Shown here one piece after another: positions 1-7,501 of a stretch of 32,796 bases of DNA. Numbering within the stretch: the first letter of the stretch is position 1; every line of letters starts with the position of its first letter. The stretch covers positions 1-32,796 of the forward strand of contig CAZEFW010000101.1 of the NCBI GenBank assembly GCA_964511535.1, written 5' to 3'. Source of the DNA: CAZCFB01 sp964511535. GTDB lineage: Bacteria > Myxococcota_A > Polyangia > GCA-2747355 > CAZCFB01. The position numbers and the translations under genes are program-made. The notes beneath the pieces are model-generated. The model was not told the DNA's origin, did no database searches, and worked only from the letters and a program-made list of their open reading frames with translations.

Positions 1-62
1 TCGCCATCCGCGAGGGCGGCAGGACCGTCGGCGCTGGCATCGTCACCGAGATCACTGAGTAG
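1..62 (+). CDS. tuf: Elongation factor Tu, C-terminal end (partial)
   Basis: The last 19 codons of a gene that starts before the window. The frame reads AIREGGRTVGAGIVTEITE and then TAG, which is the conserved end of EF-Tu domain 3 (family knowledge: REGGRTVGAGVV). EF-Tu is the GTPase that brings aminoacyl-tRNA to the ribosomal A site. Its stop lies 8 bases before rpsJ, the usual str-to-S10 junction, so the two gene blocks are probably co-transcribed. Only the tail is visible, so domain integrity cannot be judged. Confidence 0.95.
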   Translation, partial: AIREGGRTVGAGIVTEITE

Positions 63-70
63 GTAATAAG

Positions 71-382
71 ATGAAGACTCCCAGGATTCGCATTCGGCTC
101 AAGGCTTACGACCACGTCATGCTGGACCAGTCCGCAGGCGAGATCGTGGAGACGGCCACCCGCACCGGCGCTCGCGTCGTGGGCCCGGTTCCGCTGCCCA
201 CCCGCATCAGCCGCGTAACGGTGCTGCGCTCCCCACACGTGGACAAGAAGTCCCGGGAGCAGTTCGAGGTGCGTACGCACAAGCGCCTGCTGGACATCGT
301 CGAGCCGACCCAGCAGACCCTCGACGCGTTGATGAAGCTGGACCTTTCGGCCGGCGTGAACGTGGAGATCAAGACCTCCTAA
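71..382 (+). CDS. rpsJ: Ribosomal protein S10 (NusE)
   Basis: A full-length 103-residue S10. It begins MKTPRIRIRLKAYDHVMLD, then carries GPVPLPT and SPHVDKKSREQFEVRTHKR, all hallmark S10 blocks. S10 sits in the head of the 30S subunit and, as NusE, pairs with NusB in transcription antitermination (family knowledge). It is the first gene of the S10 block. What follows is unusual: rplD starts 33 bases downstream, so the normally intervening rplC (L3) is missing here. Confidence 0.98.
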   Translation: MKTPRIRIRLKAYDHVMLDQSAGEIVETATRTGARVVGPVPLPTRISRVTVLRSPHVDKKSREQFEVRTHKRLLDIVEPTQQTLDALMKLDLSAGVNVEIKTS

Positions 383-414
383 GAAGGGGTCGAGACTCCG
401 AGAGAGCAATCGCG

Positions 415-1038
415 ATGGCAAAGATAAACATACTGAACCAGTCGGGCGACCAGGTCGGCGAGATGGACATCGCCGACGAGGTCTTCTGCGCTCCGGTCAA
501 GGAGCACCTCCTGTGGGAGGTCGTGGTGGCGCAGCTCGCCGGTCGTCGTTCGGGCACCGCATCCACCAAGACCCGCGCCGAGGTCAAGGGCTCAACCGCC
601 AAGCTGTACCGCCAGAAGGGCACCGGTCGCGCACGTCACGGCGACATCAAGGCGCCCATCTACGTCGGCGGCGGCCGCGCCCATGGCCCCAGGCCGCGCA
701 AGTACGACAAGCGCACCCCCAAGAAGGTGCGCGCTGGCGCCCTGCGCTCCGCCGTCTCCCTGCGCTTCGGCGAGGGCAAGCTGGTGGTGCTCGAGGACCT
801 GAACCTGGAAGCGATCAAGACCAAGCAGGTGGCTGAGCTGCTGGACCGCCTCGGTATCCAGAGCGGGCTCATCGTGGACAGCGCCGACAACCAGGTGCTG
901 GTCAAGTCGATGCGCAACCTGCCGCGCTCCCAGTTCATCGCCCCCGAGGGCCTCAACGTGTACGACGTCCTGAAGCACGAGACGCTCGTGGTCGCCGCCC
1001 CGGCGGTCAAGGCGCTCGAGGAGCGGTTGATGCCATGA
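415..1038 (+). CDS. rplD: Ribosomal protein L4
   Basis: A 207-residue L4, normal for the family. The diagnostic loop RQKGTGRARHGDIKAPIYVG, which reaches into the peptide exit tunnel, lies at about residues 66-85, followed by GGGRAHGPRPRKY. In enteric bacteria L4 also represses its own S10 operon; that cannot be inferred here because no leader is visible. The gene follows rpsJ directly instead of rplC, and its stop overlaps the rplW start by 4 bases (ATGA), suggesting translational coupling. Confidence 0.97.
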   Translation: MAKINILNQSGDQVGEMDIADEVFCAPVKEHLLWEVVVAQLAGRRSGTASTKTRAEVKGSTAKLYRQKGTGRARHGDIKAPIYVGGGRAHGPRPRKYDKRTPKKVRAGALRSAVSLRFGEGKLVVLEDLNLEAIKTKQVAELLDRLGIQSGLIVDSADNQVLVKSMRNLPRSQFIAPEGLNVYDVLKHETLVVAAPAVKALEERLMP

Positions 1039-1325
1039 GGAACCCCGAGAAAGTAATCGTGCGGCCGCTGCTGACCGAGAAGGGCACCACCATGGAAGAG
1101 GTGGAGAACAAGTTCCTCTTCGAGGTGGCGCTGGACGCCAACAAGATCGAGATCCGCCATGCGGTGGAGAGGATCTACGACGTCAAGGTCACCGGCGTGA
1201 ACGTACAGGTCGTCCCGGGCAAAGAGAAGCGCGTGGGACGCAGCGTCGGCTACCGGCGCAAGTGGAAGAAGGCCATCGTCACCCTCGCCGAGGGGTCGAG
1301 CATCGACTTCTTCGTGGCCGAATAG
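1035..1325 (+). CDS. rplW: Ribosomal protein L23
   Basis: A 96-residue protein starting MRNPEKVIVRPLLTEKGT, the conserved L23 N-terminus, with the family core FEVALDANKIEIRHAVERIY and KVTGVNV. L23 lines the exit of the polypeptide tunnel and is the docking site for trigger factor and signal recognition particle. The start codon overlaps the L4 stop. Length and gene order are ordinary. Confidence 0.97.
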   Translation: MRNPEKVIVRPLLTEKGTTMEEVENKFLFEVALDANKIEIRHAVERIYDVKVTGVNVQVVPGKEKRVGRSVGYRRKWKKAIVTLAEGSSIDFFVAE

Positions 1326-1340
1326 AGAGGATAAGGACCG

Positions 1341-2174
1341 ATGCCCATCAAGCATTACAAGCCCACCTCCCCCGGGCGCCGCGCCTCAGGCGTCAACGAC
1401 TTCTCGGAGCTCGACGGTCCGCAGAAGCCGCTGGCCAAGAAGACCAGAGGTAAGAAGCGCACCGGCGGGCGCAACAACAACGGCCGCACCACATGTCGCT
1501 TTCGTGGCGGCGGCCACAAGAAGAGCTTCCGCGAGATCGACATCCGCCGCGAGAAGGTCGGCGTGCCGGCCATCGTGGCAGCGATTCAGTACGATCCGAA
1601 CCGGACGTCGCATATCGCGCTGCTGCACTACGCCGACGGCGAGAAGCGCTACATCCTGGCCCCCACCGGCATGAAGGTCGGCGAGCAGGTCATCTCCAGC
1701 CGTCGCGCGGACATCAAGCCGGGCAACAGCTTGCCCCTGCGCGACATCCCCGCCGGCACCGTGATCCACAACGTGGAGCTCAAGATCGGCGGCGGCGGGC
1801 AGCTGGCGCGCTCCGCCGGCACCTCGGCCCAGCTGATGGCCAAGGAGGGCGACTGGGCTCAGGTCCGGCTGCCGTCCGGTGAGGTGCGCAAGATCCACAT
1901 GGAGTGCCGCGCCACCATCGGCCAGGTCGGCAACAAGTGGCAGGGCAACATCTCCTACGGCAAGGCCGGGCGCAGCCGCTGGCACGGGCGCCGCCCGCAC
2001 AACCGCGGCGTGACCATGAACCCGGTTGACCACCCCATGGGCGGCGGCGAGGGCCGCAGCTCTGGTGGCCGCCACCCCTGCTCCCCCTGGGGCCTCAAGG
2101 CCAAGGGGCAGCGCACCCGCAACAACAAGCGCACGGACAACATGATCGTCCGTCGCCGCGGCAAGAAGGGTTAA
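1341..2174 (+). CDS. rplB: Ribosomal protein L2
   Basis: A full-length 277-residue L2, a primary 23S rRNA binder close to the peptidyl-transferase centre. The N-terminal part has GRNNNGRTTCRFRGGGHK. The C-terminal part has RGVTMNPVDHPMGGGEG and then HPCSPWG. The first histidine of the DHP block, matching E. coli His229, is kept. The next position is Met where E. coli has His, a substitution I believe is tolerated in other phyla. An ATAAGG-like ribosome-binding stretch precedes the ATG. Confidence 0.98.
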   Translation: MPIKHYKPTSPGRRASGVNDFSELDGPQKPLAKKTRGKKRTGGRNNNGRTTCRFRGGGHKKSFREIDIRREKVGVPAIVAAIQYDPNRTSHIALLHYADGEKRYILAPTGMKVGEQVISSRRADIKPGNSLPLRDIPAGTVIHNVELKIGGGGQLARSAGTSAQLMAKEGDWAQVRLPSGEVRKIHMECRATIGQVGNKWQGNISYGKAGRSRWHGRRPHNRGVTMNPVDHPMGGGEGRSSGGRHPCSPWGLKAKGQRTRNNKRTDNMIVRRRGKKG

Positions 2175-2177
2175 GCG

Positions 2178-2459
2178 ATGGCTAGATCGATCAAGAAGGG
2201 TCCGTTCATCGACGACCACCTGCTCAAGAAGATCCTCGAGGCGACCAAGACCAAGAGCCGCAAGGTTATCAAGACCTGGTCCCGGCGCTCGACGATTCTC
2301 CCGGAGATGGTGGGCCTCACCTTCGCCGTCCACAACGGCAAGAAGTTCCTGCCGGTGTTCGTGACGGAGAACATGGTCGGGCACAAGCTGGGCGAGTTCG
2401 CCCCGACCCGCACGTTCCACGGCCACGCCGGGGACCGTAAGGGCAAGAAGGGACGGTAG
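2178..2459 (+). CDS. rpsS: Ribosomal protein S19
   Basis: A 93-residue S19 opening MARSIKKGPFIDDHLLKKI, with the conserved WSRRSTILPEMVGLTFAVHNGKKF block and an ending GEFAPTRTFHGHAGDRKGKKGR. S19 forms a complex with S13 in the 30S head next to the A-site finger bridge. It starts 3 bases after the rplB stop and ends 2 bases before rplV, so translation is probably coupled through this stretch. Confidence 0.98.
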   Translation: MARSIKKGPFIDDHLLKKILEATKTKSRKVIKTWSRRSTILPEMVGLTFAVHNGKKFLPVFVTENMVGHKLGEFAPTRTFHGHAGDRKGKKGR

Positions 2460-2461
2460 CC

Positions 2462-2803
2462 ATGGAATCGTCAGCGACACTGCGTTACGCGAGGATCGCA
2501 CCGCGCAAGGTGCGGGTTGTGGCTCAGCTGATCCGCGGCAAGACCGTGGACGAGGCCATCAACATCCTTATGTTCACCCCCCGCGGGCCCGCGCCGGTGC
2601 TCAAGAAGCTGCTTGTGTCGGCCATCGCCAACGCGGAGGACAAGTCCCAGGGGACCCTCGAGACTGACAACCTGGTCGTCCAGGAGGTCAGCGTGGACCA
2701 GGGCCCGACGCTCAAGCGTTGGCGTCCACGGGCCATGGGCCGGGCGACCCGCATCAACAAGCGAACGAGCCACATCCGCATCGTCCTCGGGGACGAGGAA
2801 TAG
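2462..2803 (+). CDS. rplV: Ribosomal protein L22
   Basis: A 113-residue L22. The core reads LRYARIAPRKVRVVAQLIRGK, then KKLLVSAIANAED, then GPTLKRWRPRAMGRATRINK, which is the beta-hairpin that lines the exit tunnel and where macrolide resistance changes are known in other species. The protein ends TSHIRIVLGDEE. The ATG comes 2 bases after the rpsS stop. Confidence 0.97.
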   Translation: MESSATLRYARIAPRKVRVVAQLIRGKTVDEAINILMFTPRGPAPVLKKLLVSAIANAEDKSQGTLETDNLVVQEVSVDQGPTLKRWRPRAMGRATRINKRTSHIRIVLGDEE

Positions 2804-2812
2804 AGGGAACGC

Positions 2813-3451
2813 ATGGGCCAGAAGACACATCCGTTCGGTTTTCGCCTCGGCATCATTCGCACCTGGAGCTCCAAGTGGTACGAGGAGAAGCAGTACGCCA
2901 GGTGGCTGCACGAGGACATCAGGCTGCGCCGCTTCATCAAGGAGAAGCTGCAGCACGCCGGCGTGAGCCACATCGAGGTGGAGCGGGCCGCTAACAAGGC
3001 CAAGATCAACATCTTCACCGCGCGCCCGGGCATCGTCATCGGCAAGCGCGGGGCGGGCATCGAGGCCCTGAAGAAAGAGGTCCAGAAGCTCACCGAGAAT
3101 GAGGTGTTCATCAATATTCAGGAGGTCCGCAAGGCCGAGATCAACGCCCAGCTCGTGGCAGAGAACATCGCCACCCAGTTGGTGCGGCGTATCGCCTTCC
3201 GGCGCGCCATGAAGAAGGCCGTCCAGACCGCCATGAAGTTCGGCGCCAAGGGGATCAAGGTCCACTGCGGCGGTCGGCTGGGCGGCGCGGAGATGGCACG
3301 GCGTGAGTGGTACCGCGAGGGCCGCGTGCCCCTGCACACCCTCCGCGCTGACGTGGACTACGGCTTCGCCGAGGCGCGCACCACTTACGGCGTCATCGGC
3401 GTCAAGTGTTGGATCTTCAAGGGTGAGATCCTCGACCAGGCGGGCCAGTAG
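2813..3451 (+). CDS. rpsC: Ribosomal protein S3
   Basis: A 212-residue S3 starting MGQKTHPFGFRLGI. The N-terminal KH domain shows its GxxG loop in IVIGKRGAGIEAL at about residues 75-87. The C-terminal domain has KGIKVHCGGRLGGAEMAR and ends with VIGVKCWIFKGEI. S3 helps form the mRNA entry channel. It is slightly shorter than enteric S3 (about 233 residues) because the acidic or basic tail is absent, as in many bacteria. Confidence 0.97.
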   Translation: MGQKTHPFGFRLGIIRTWSSKWYEEKQYARWLHEDIRLRRFIKEKLQHAGVSHIEVERAANKAKINIFTARPGIVIGKRGAGIEALKKEVQKLTENEVFINIQEVRKAEINAQLVAENIATQLVRRIAFRRAMKKAVQTAMKFGAKGIKVHCGGRLGGAEMARREWYREGRVPLHTLRADVDYGFAEARTTYGVIGVKCWIFKGEILDQAGQ

Positions 3452-3482
3452 GCCCCTCGACCAGGCAAGAGGCAGGTAAGCA

Positions 3483-3896
3483 ATGCTTTCGCCAAAGAAA
3501 ATCAAGTACCGCAAGCGCCACAAGGGTCGCATGAAGGGCGTGTCCAAGGGCGGAACCAGCGTCGACTTCGGCGACTTCGGCATCCAGGCCACGGAGCCCG
3601 GATGGATCACGGCGCGGCAGATCGAGGCCGCACGTATCGCCATCACCCGTCACGTGAAACGTGGCGGCAAGGTGTACATCCGTGTCTTCCCGGACAAGCC
3701 GATCAGCAAGAAGCCGGCCGAGACCCGCATGGGTAAAGGTAAGGGCAACCCCGAGGAGTGGGTGGCCGTCATCAGGCCCGGCCGCGTGATGTTCGAGCTG
3801 GAGGGAGTGCCCGAGGATATCGCGCGCTCCGCCTTCCGGCTGGCGCACCACAAGCTGCCGCTGGCCACCAAGTTCGTCAAGCGGGAGGCCCTCTGA
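3483..3896 (+). CDS. rplP: Ribosomal protein L16
   Basis: A 137-residue L16 beginning MLSPKKIKYRKRHKGRMKG, with GWITARQIEAARIAITRHVKR and ETRMGKGKGNPEEWVAV. The latter is the loop that contacts tRNA near the A site and contains the Arg that YcfD-type oxygenases hydroxylate in other species. It is preceded by a good AGAGGCAGG ribosome-binding stretch. Its TGA overlaps the next ATG by one base, coupling it to rpmC. Confidence 0.98.
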   Translation: MLSPKKIKYRKRHKGRMKGVSKGGTSVDFGDFGIQATEPGWITARQIEAARIAITRHVKRGGKVYIRVFPDKPISKKPAETRMGKGKGNPEEWVAVIRPGRVMFELEGVPEDIARSAFRLAHHKLPLATKFVKREAL

Positions 3897-4117
3897 TGAA
3901 ACCGTCCGAGATTAGAGAGCGCACCGACGAGGAGCTGGGAACGCTGATCCAGCAGCTCGAGGAAGATCACTACAAGCTGCGGGTGCAGAAGGCAACCAAC
4001 CAGCTTGAGGACACAAACGCGCCGCGGCGCGTGCGGAAGGACCTGGCGCGCGTGCGCACCGTCCTCCGGGCGCGGCAGTTGGGCAAGGAGGCCTCCCGCG
4101 GGGAGGTCGCCGAATAA
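3896..4117 (+). CDS. rpmC: Ribosomal protein L29
   Basis: A 73-residue L29 read from the ATG that shares one base with the L16 stop. The sequence starts MKPSEIRERTDEELGTLIQQL and continues with DAP-like NAPRRVRKDLARVRTVLRAR, the two-helix hairpin of the family. L29 sits at the tunnel exit next to L23. Choosing the overlapping ATG rather than any upstream codon gives the canonical N-terminus. Confidence 0.95.
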   Translation: MKPSEIRERTDEELGTLIQQLEEDHYKLRVQKATNQLEDTNAPRRVRKDLARVRTVLRARQLGKEASRGEVAE

Positions 4118-4135
4118 CGGCGGGAGTGAACGAAA

Positions 4136-4429
4136 ATGGATAACGAGACCCCCACCAGCGACACCGCCCCGGAGAAGGATCAGGGCATGCGTCGTGTGCT
4201 GCGCGGCGTCGTCTTCAAGGACGGCATGGACAAGACCATTGTTGTCCACGTCAAGCGCCGCGTGCTGCACAAGCGGTACAAGAAGTACGTCACCCAGCGC
4301 GCGAGCTACAAGGCGCACGACGAGACCAACGACGCCCACGTGGGCGACACGGTGGACATCATCGAGTGCAGGCCCCTGAGCCGTGACAAGCGCTGGCGGA
4401 TCAAGAAGGTGGTCGAGCGGGCCAAGTAA
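4136..4429 (+). CDS. rpsQ: Ribosomal protein S17 with a short N-terminal extension
   Basis: A 97-residue S17. The core starts at about residue 18 (MRRVLRGVVFKDGMDKTIVV) and includes YVTQRASYKAHDETNDAHVGDTV-type blocks and the ending RWRIKKVVE. About 17 acidic residues precede the usual start, giving a protein slightly longer than the typical 80-90. A GGGAG ribosome-binding site lies 9 bases before the chosen ATG, supporting the longer form. The internal Met18 remains a possible alternative. S17 is an early 16S rRNA 5'-domain binder. Confidence 0.94.
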   Translation: MDNETPTSDTAPEKDQGMRRVLRGVVFKDGMDKTIVVHVKRRVLHKRYKKYVTQRASYKAHDETNDAHVGDTVDIIECRPLSRDKRWRIKKVVERAK

Positions 4430-4504
4430 GGCTCCGCCGGGAATTGGGTAGGCTGCAAGGGAACCAGGCAGCGAACTGACTTAAGACGTGATGAAGGTGC
4501 TCCG

Positions 4505-4873
4505 ATGATTCAGATGCAAACAGTCCTCGACGTCGCCGACAACTCTGGCGCCAAGAAGCTGCAGTGCATCAAGGTGCTCGGTGGGTCCAAGCGGAAGTAC
4601 GCCTCCGTTGGCGACATCATCGTGGTCTCCGTAAAGGAGGCGATCCCCGGTGCCAAGGTAAAGAAGGGTGAGGTGTTGCGGGCGGTGGTGGTGCGCACGG
4701 CCAAGGAGATTCCAAGGCCGGACGGCTCCTACATTCGCTTCGACGGCAACTCTGCGGTGCTTATCAACGCCCAGAAGGAGCCTGTCGGGACCCGAATCTT
4801 TGGTCCTGTGGCTCGCGAGCTGCGCGCCCGCAAGTTCATGAAGATCATCTCGCTCGCTCCGGAGGTGCTGTGA
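4505..4873 (+). CDS. rplN: Ribosomal protein L14
   Basis: A full-length 122-residue L14 with MIQMQTVLDVADNSGAKKL, then KGEVLRAVVVRTAKEIPRPD, IRFDGNSAVLIN and the ending FGPVARELRARKFMKIISLAPEVL, each strongly conserved. L14 forms inter-subunit bridges and binds the silencing factor RsfS. A 75-base spacer separates it from rpsQ, longer than most gaps in this block. That spacer shows no clear promoter or terminator. Confidence 0.98.
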   Translation: MIQMQTVLDVADNSGAKKLQCIKVLGGSKRKYASVGDIIVVSVKEAIPGAKVKKGEVLRAVVVRTAKEIPRPDGSYIRFDGNSAVLINAQKEPVGTRIFGPVARELRARKFMKIISLAPEVL

Positions 4874-5187
4874 TGGCGCACGTGAAGAAGGGCGACACCG
4901 TGGTAGTGGTCGCCGGCAAGGACGTGGGGACCAGGGGCAAGGTGCTTTGGGTTGATCCGCGTAACAGCCGGGTCAAGGTCGAGAAGGTCAACATCGTCAA
5001 GAAGCATGTCAAGCCGAGCCAGAAGAACCCCCAGGGCGGCATCGTGGACTTGGAGGGCAGCATCCACATCTCCAACGTCCGCCTGTGGGATGAGAAGGCT
5101 CAGGCGCCGTGCCGCACCCAGATCCGGGTGCTTGAAGATGGCCGCAAGGTGAGGGTGTCCACCAAGAGTGGGGACACCTTCGAGTAG
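4873..5187 (+). CDS. rplX: Ribosomal protein L24
   Basis: About 104 residues starting MAHVKKGDTVVVVAGKDVGTRGKVL, the KOW motif that defines L24. It continues with VNIVKKHVKPSQKNPQGGIV and IHISNVRLWD. L24 is one of the first proteins to bind 23S rRNA. The chosen ATG overlaps the L14 TGA by one base. The codon just before it is GTG, so a start one residue earlier cannot be excluded. Confidence 0.96.
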   Translation: MAHVKKGDTVVVVAGKDVGTRGKVLWVDPRNSRVKVEKVNIVKKHVKPSQKNPQGGIVDLEGSIHISNVRLWDEKAQAPCRTQIRVLEDGRKVRVSTKSGDTFE

Positions 5188-5262
5188 GCATAACGCCGCG
5201 TCCAGGGACCCCGGGGCTGTGAGCCGCCTCGAGAAGATGGACGAGGGCAGCAGAGGAAGCTG

Positions 5263-6174
5263 ATGAGCGACAACGAGATTAAAAAGCCGGAAGAGGCCGA
5301 GAAGCCTGCCGAGGCCAAGCCTGAGGAGGCCAAGCCGGCCGCCGAGGCCAAGCCTGAGGAGGCCAAGCCGGCCGCCGAGGCGAAGCCTGCCGAGGCCAAG
5401 CCGGCCGCCGAGGCGAAGCCTGCCGAGGCCAAGCCGGAGGAGCCCAAGACCGGGCTCGAGGCCCTCGCCGCCGAGGAAGAGGCCAAGAAGAAGGAGAAGG
5501 TCGATCCGCAGAAGCTGAAGGCGGAGAAGGCCAAGAAGAAGGCAGCGGCGCAGAAGAAGGCCGGCGTGAAGTCGAAGGGCAAGAAGAAGGGCAAGAAGAA
5601 GAAGGGCCCGGAGCCGTTCGTCAAGCGCACCGCGCCGCCGCGGCTCAAGACCATGTACCAGGAGGAGGTCCTTCCGGCGCTGGTCAAGGAGTTCGGCTAC
5701 ACGACCCCCATGGCGGCCCCCCGCCTGGTGAAGATCGTGCTGAACATGGGCCTCGGTGAGGCGCTGCAGAACGCCAAGCTGTTGGACGCCGCCGAGGATG
5801 AGCTCGGCACCATCACCGGCCAGCACCCGGTGATCACCGCGGCGCGCAAGAGCATCGCGACGTACAAGCTGCGCCAGGGGCAGAAGATCGGCGCCCGCGT
5901 GACACTGCGCCGGGACCGGATGTTTGAGTTCTTCGATCGCCTGGTTTCGTTCGCACTGCCGCGGACGCGTGACTTCAAGGGGATCTCGCCCCGCTCCTTC
6001 GACGGGCGCGGCAACTTCTCCATGGGGATCCGGGAGCAGATCATCTTCCCGGAGATCGATTACGACAAGATCGAAAAGATTATGGGGCTAAACGTGACCA
6101 TCGTGACCACCGCTCAGAATGACGAGGAGGGCCGTGCCCTGCTCAAGAAGCTGGGCATGCCGTTCAGGACCTGA
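5263..6174 (+). CDS. rplE: Ribosomal protein L5 with a ~125-residue repetitive Lys/Ala/Glu/Pro-rich N-terminal tail
   Basis: 303 residues against about 180 for normal L5. The canonical protein begins near residue 128 (RLKTMYQEEVLPALVKEFGY) and runs through APRLVKIVLNMGLGEA, GQKIGARVTLR and FDGRGNFSMGIREQIIFPEI to KKLGMPFRT. L5 holds 5S rRNA and the P-site tRNA bridge. Residues 17-60 are four tandem 11-residue units EAKPxEAKPAA. Residues about 70-125 are a highly basic stretch of KK, KKK and GKKKGKKKKG. The tail is in frame with no stop or better start before the core, and a GGCAGAGGAAGC-type ribosome-binding site precedes the ATG, so it is probably made. A disordered nucleic-acid-binding tail is inferred. 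An internal start for a short form is not seen, because no ATG lies close to the core with a good ribosome-binding site. Confidence 0.95.
   Translation: MSDNEIKKPEEAEKPAEAKPEEAKPAAEAKPEEAKPAAEAKPAEAKPAAEAKPAEAKPEEPKTGLEALAAEEEAKKKEKVDPQKLKAEKAKKKAAAQKKAGVKSKGKKKGKKKKGPEPFVKRTAPPRLKTMYQEEVLPALVKEFGYTTPMAAPRLVKIVLNMGLGEALQNAKLLDAAEDELGTITGQHPVITAARKSIATYKLRQGQKIGARVTLRRDRMFEFFDRLVSFALPRTRDFKGISPRSFDGRGNFSMGIREQIIFPEIDYDKIEKIMGLNVTIVTTAQNDEEGRALLKKLGMPFRT
5311..5442 (+). repeat. Four tandem 33-bp units inside the rplE tail
   Basis: Four adjacent 33-base units encode EAKPxEAKPAA (last unit ending PEE). Units 1 and 2 are identical at the DNA level, and units 3 and 4 differ from each other only at the 3' end. 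Recent in-frame duplication is the simplest reading. Copy number could vary between strains without breaking the frame. Confidence 0.92.
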
Positions 6175-6229
6175 GCGGGCGAAGGATCACCATAACCCGG
6201 TACGACGGCCAAGAGGCTGAGGAGACAAG

Positions 6230-6409
6230 ATGGCCAAGAAGGTTGACATGGTTCCCAAGAAGCACCGCTTCAAGGTGCGGCATCGAAATCGGTGCCCCAT
6301 CTGTGGGCGGCCGCGGGGGTATCTCCGCCGCTTCGACATGTGTCGCATCTGTTTTCGGAACCTGGCGCTTCGGGGCGAAATTCCCGGCGTCATCAAGGCA
6401 AGTTGGTAG
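6230..6409 (+). CDS. rpsN: Ribosomal protein S14, zinc-binding short form
   Basis: 59 residues beginning MAKKVDMVPKKHRFKVRHRN. Four cysteines (C22, C25, C38, C41) in CPIC and CRIC form a CxxC-x12-CxxC zinc site, the mark of the C+ (type Z) S14. The ending IPGVIKASW is canonical. A GAGGAGACAAG ribosome-binding stretch precedes the ATG. S14 joins the 30S head late in assembly. It lies between rplE and rpsH, as in most spc operons. Confidence 0.97.
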   Translation: MAKKVDMVPKKHRFKVRHRNRCPICGRPRGYLRRFDMCRICFRNLALRGEIPGVIKASW

Positions 6410-6436
6410 CGTACGGCCAGAAGTGGGGCGAATGAA

Positions 6437-6838
6437 ATGAGCATGACCGATCCCATTGCTGATATGCTGACTCGGATTCGCAACAGCATTCAGTCTCGCA
6501 AGGCCCGGGCCCTGGTGCCCGCCTCGCGGCTGAAGCAGCATATCGCCGAAATTCTCAAGACCGAGGGGTTTATCCGTGACTTCAGGCCCATCAAGGGCCC
6601 GGGGGCACACCCCTTCATCGAGATCGATCTCAAATGGACCCTCGATAACCAGAGCGCCATCCTCGGGTTGCGCCGCGTGTCCCGTCCCGGCCAACGCCGG
6701 TACGTGGGCAAGGCGGAGATCCCGAGAGTCCGTGGCGGTCAGGGGATCGCGATCCTCACCACCTCTCAAGGGGTGATGACCGATCGCACCGCCCGCAAGA
6801 ATGCTGTGGGCGGCGAGGTTCTCTGTGAGGTCTGGTAG
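6437..6838 (+). CDS. rpsH: Ribosomal protein S8
   Basis: A 133-residue S8 starting MSMTDPIADMLTRIRNSIQ, with IAEILKTEGFIRDF, a central region where RRVSRPGQRRYVGK is easily recognised, and the ending GIAILTTSQGVMTDRTARKNAVGGEVLCEVW. S8 organises the 16S rRNA central domain and in E. coli represses the spc operon. No S8-binding hairpin was identified in the rplN-rplX-rplE leader region here. Confidence 0.97.
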   Translation: MSMTDPIADMLTRIRNSIQSRKARALVPASRLKQHIAEILKTEGFIRDFRPIKGPGAHPFIEIDLKWTLDNQSAILGLRRVSRPGQRRYVGKAEIPRVRGGQGIAILTTSQGVMTDRTARKNAVGGEVLCEVW

Positions 6839-6929
6839 CTGAGCTCGCGGCGGCGGCGCCGGGCAAGGGGGCCCCAAGAGGGCCTGTCCACCTGGCGGCG
6901 CCGGCGGAGCGCATGAAGAGGAAACTACC
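6839..6929 (+). repeat. GC-rich rpsH-rplF spacer with paired GGCGGCGCCGG copies
   Basis: A 91-base spacer that is long for this operon. It holds two exact copies of GGCGGCGCCGG, beginning at 6852 and 6894. Each contains the palindrome CGGCGCCG, and a GGGGGCCCC palindrome lies between them, so the RNA could fold in several competing ways. The last 20 bases are A-rich with GAGGAAAC before the rplF ATG. A regulatory role is possible but not shown. Confidence 0.4.
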
Positions 6930-7466
6930 ATGTCGCGCATTGGAAAGATGCCCGTAACGATCCCGAAGGGGACCACCGTTGCAATAAAGGGCAAAGACAT
7001 CGAGGCCAAGGGGCCCAAGGGCACGCTAAGTCGCCCTATATCCCCCATGGTGGAGATCAAGGTTGAGGCCGAGCAGGTGGTGGTCGAGGCGACCGGAACC
7101 AGCCGGCGTCACAAGGCCATGCACGGGCTCGCCCGGTCGCTGATCCAGAACCTGGTGACCGGCGTGAGCACCGGCTTTAGCCGTGCCCTCGAGGTTAACG
7201 GGGTCGGCTACCGCGCTGACGTCAAGGGCCGCTCGCTCAACCTGTCGCTCGGGTACTCGCACCCCATCGAGGTGCTGCTGCCCGACGGTATCGACGCCAA
7301 GGTGGAGAAGAACCGCATCCTGCTGTCCGGCGCCGATCGTGAGGCGCTGGGCCAGCTGGCGGCCATCATCAGGGAGCAGCGCCCGCCCGAGCCCTACAAG
7401 GGCAAGGGGATCCGCTATGTGGACGAGGTGGTGCGGCGCAAGGTCGGCAAGGCCGGCGTGGCGTAA
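6930..7466 (+). CDS. rplF: Ribosomal protein L6
   Basis: A 178-residue L6 of normal length with two alpha/beta halves. The first starts MSRIGKMPVTIPKGTTV and includes GPKGTLSR. The second carries GVGYRADVKGRSLNLSLGYSHP and the C-terminal signature RPPEPYKGKGIRYVDEVVRRK. L6 lies at the base of the L7/L12 stalk near the sarcin-ricin loop and GTPase centre. Confidence 0.98.
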   Translation: MSRIGKMPVTIPKGTTVAIKGKDIEAKGPKGTLSRPISPMVEIKVEAEQVVVEATGTSRRHKAMHGLARSLIQNLVTGVSTGFSRALEVNGVGYRADVKGRSLNLSLGYSHPIEVLLPDGIDAKVEKNRILLSGADREALGQLAAIIREQRPPEPYKGKGIRYVDEVVRRKVGKAGVA

Positions 7467-7501
7467 GGACGCGGCAGCGCGTCCTGGCAAGGAGCATCAA
7501 G

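Noticed and set aside
383..414. A broken or very short rplC remnant between rpsJ and rplD
   Set aside because: Only 32 bases are present, with a normal ribosome-binding site for rplD, and no L3-like codons can be recognised.
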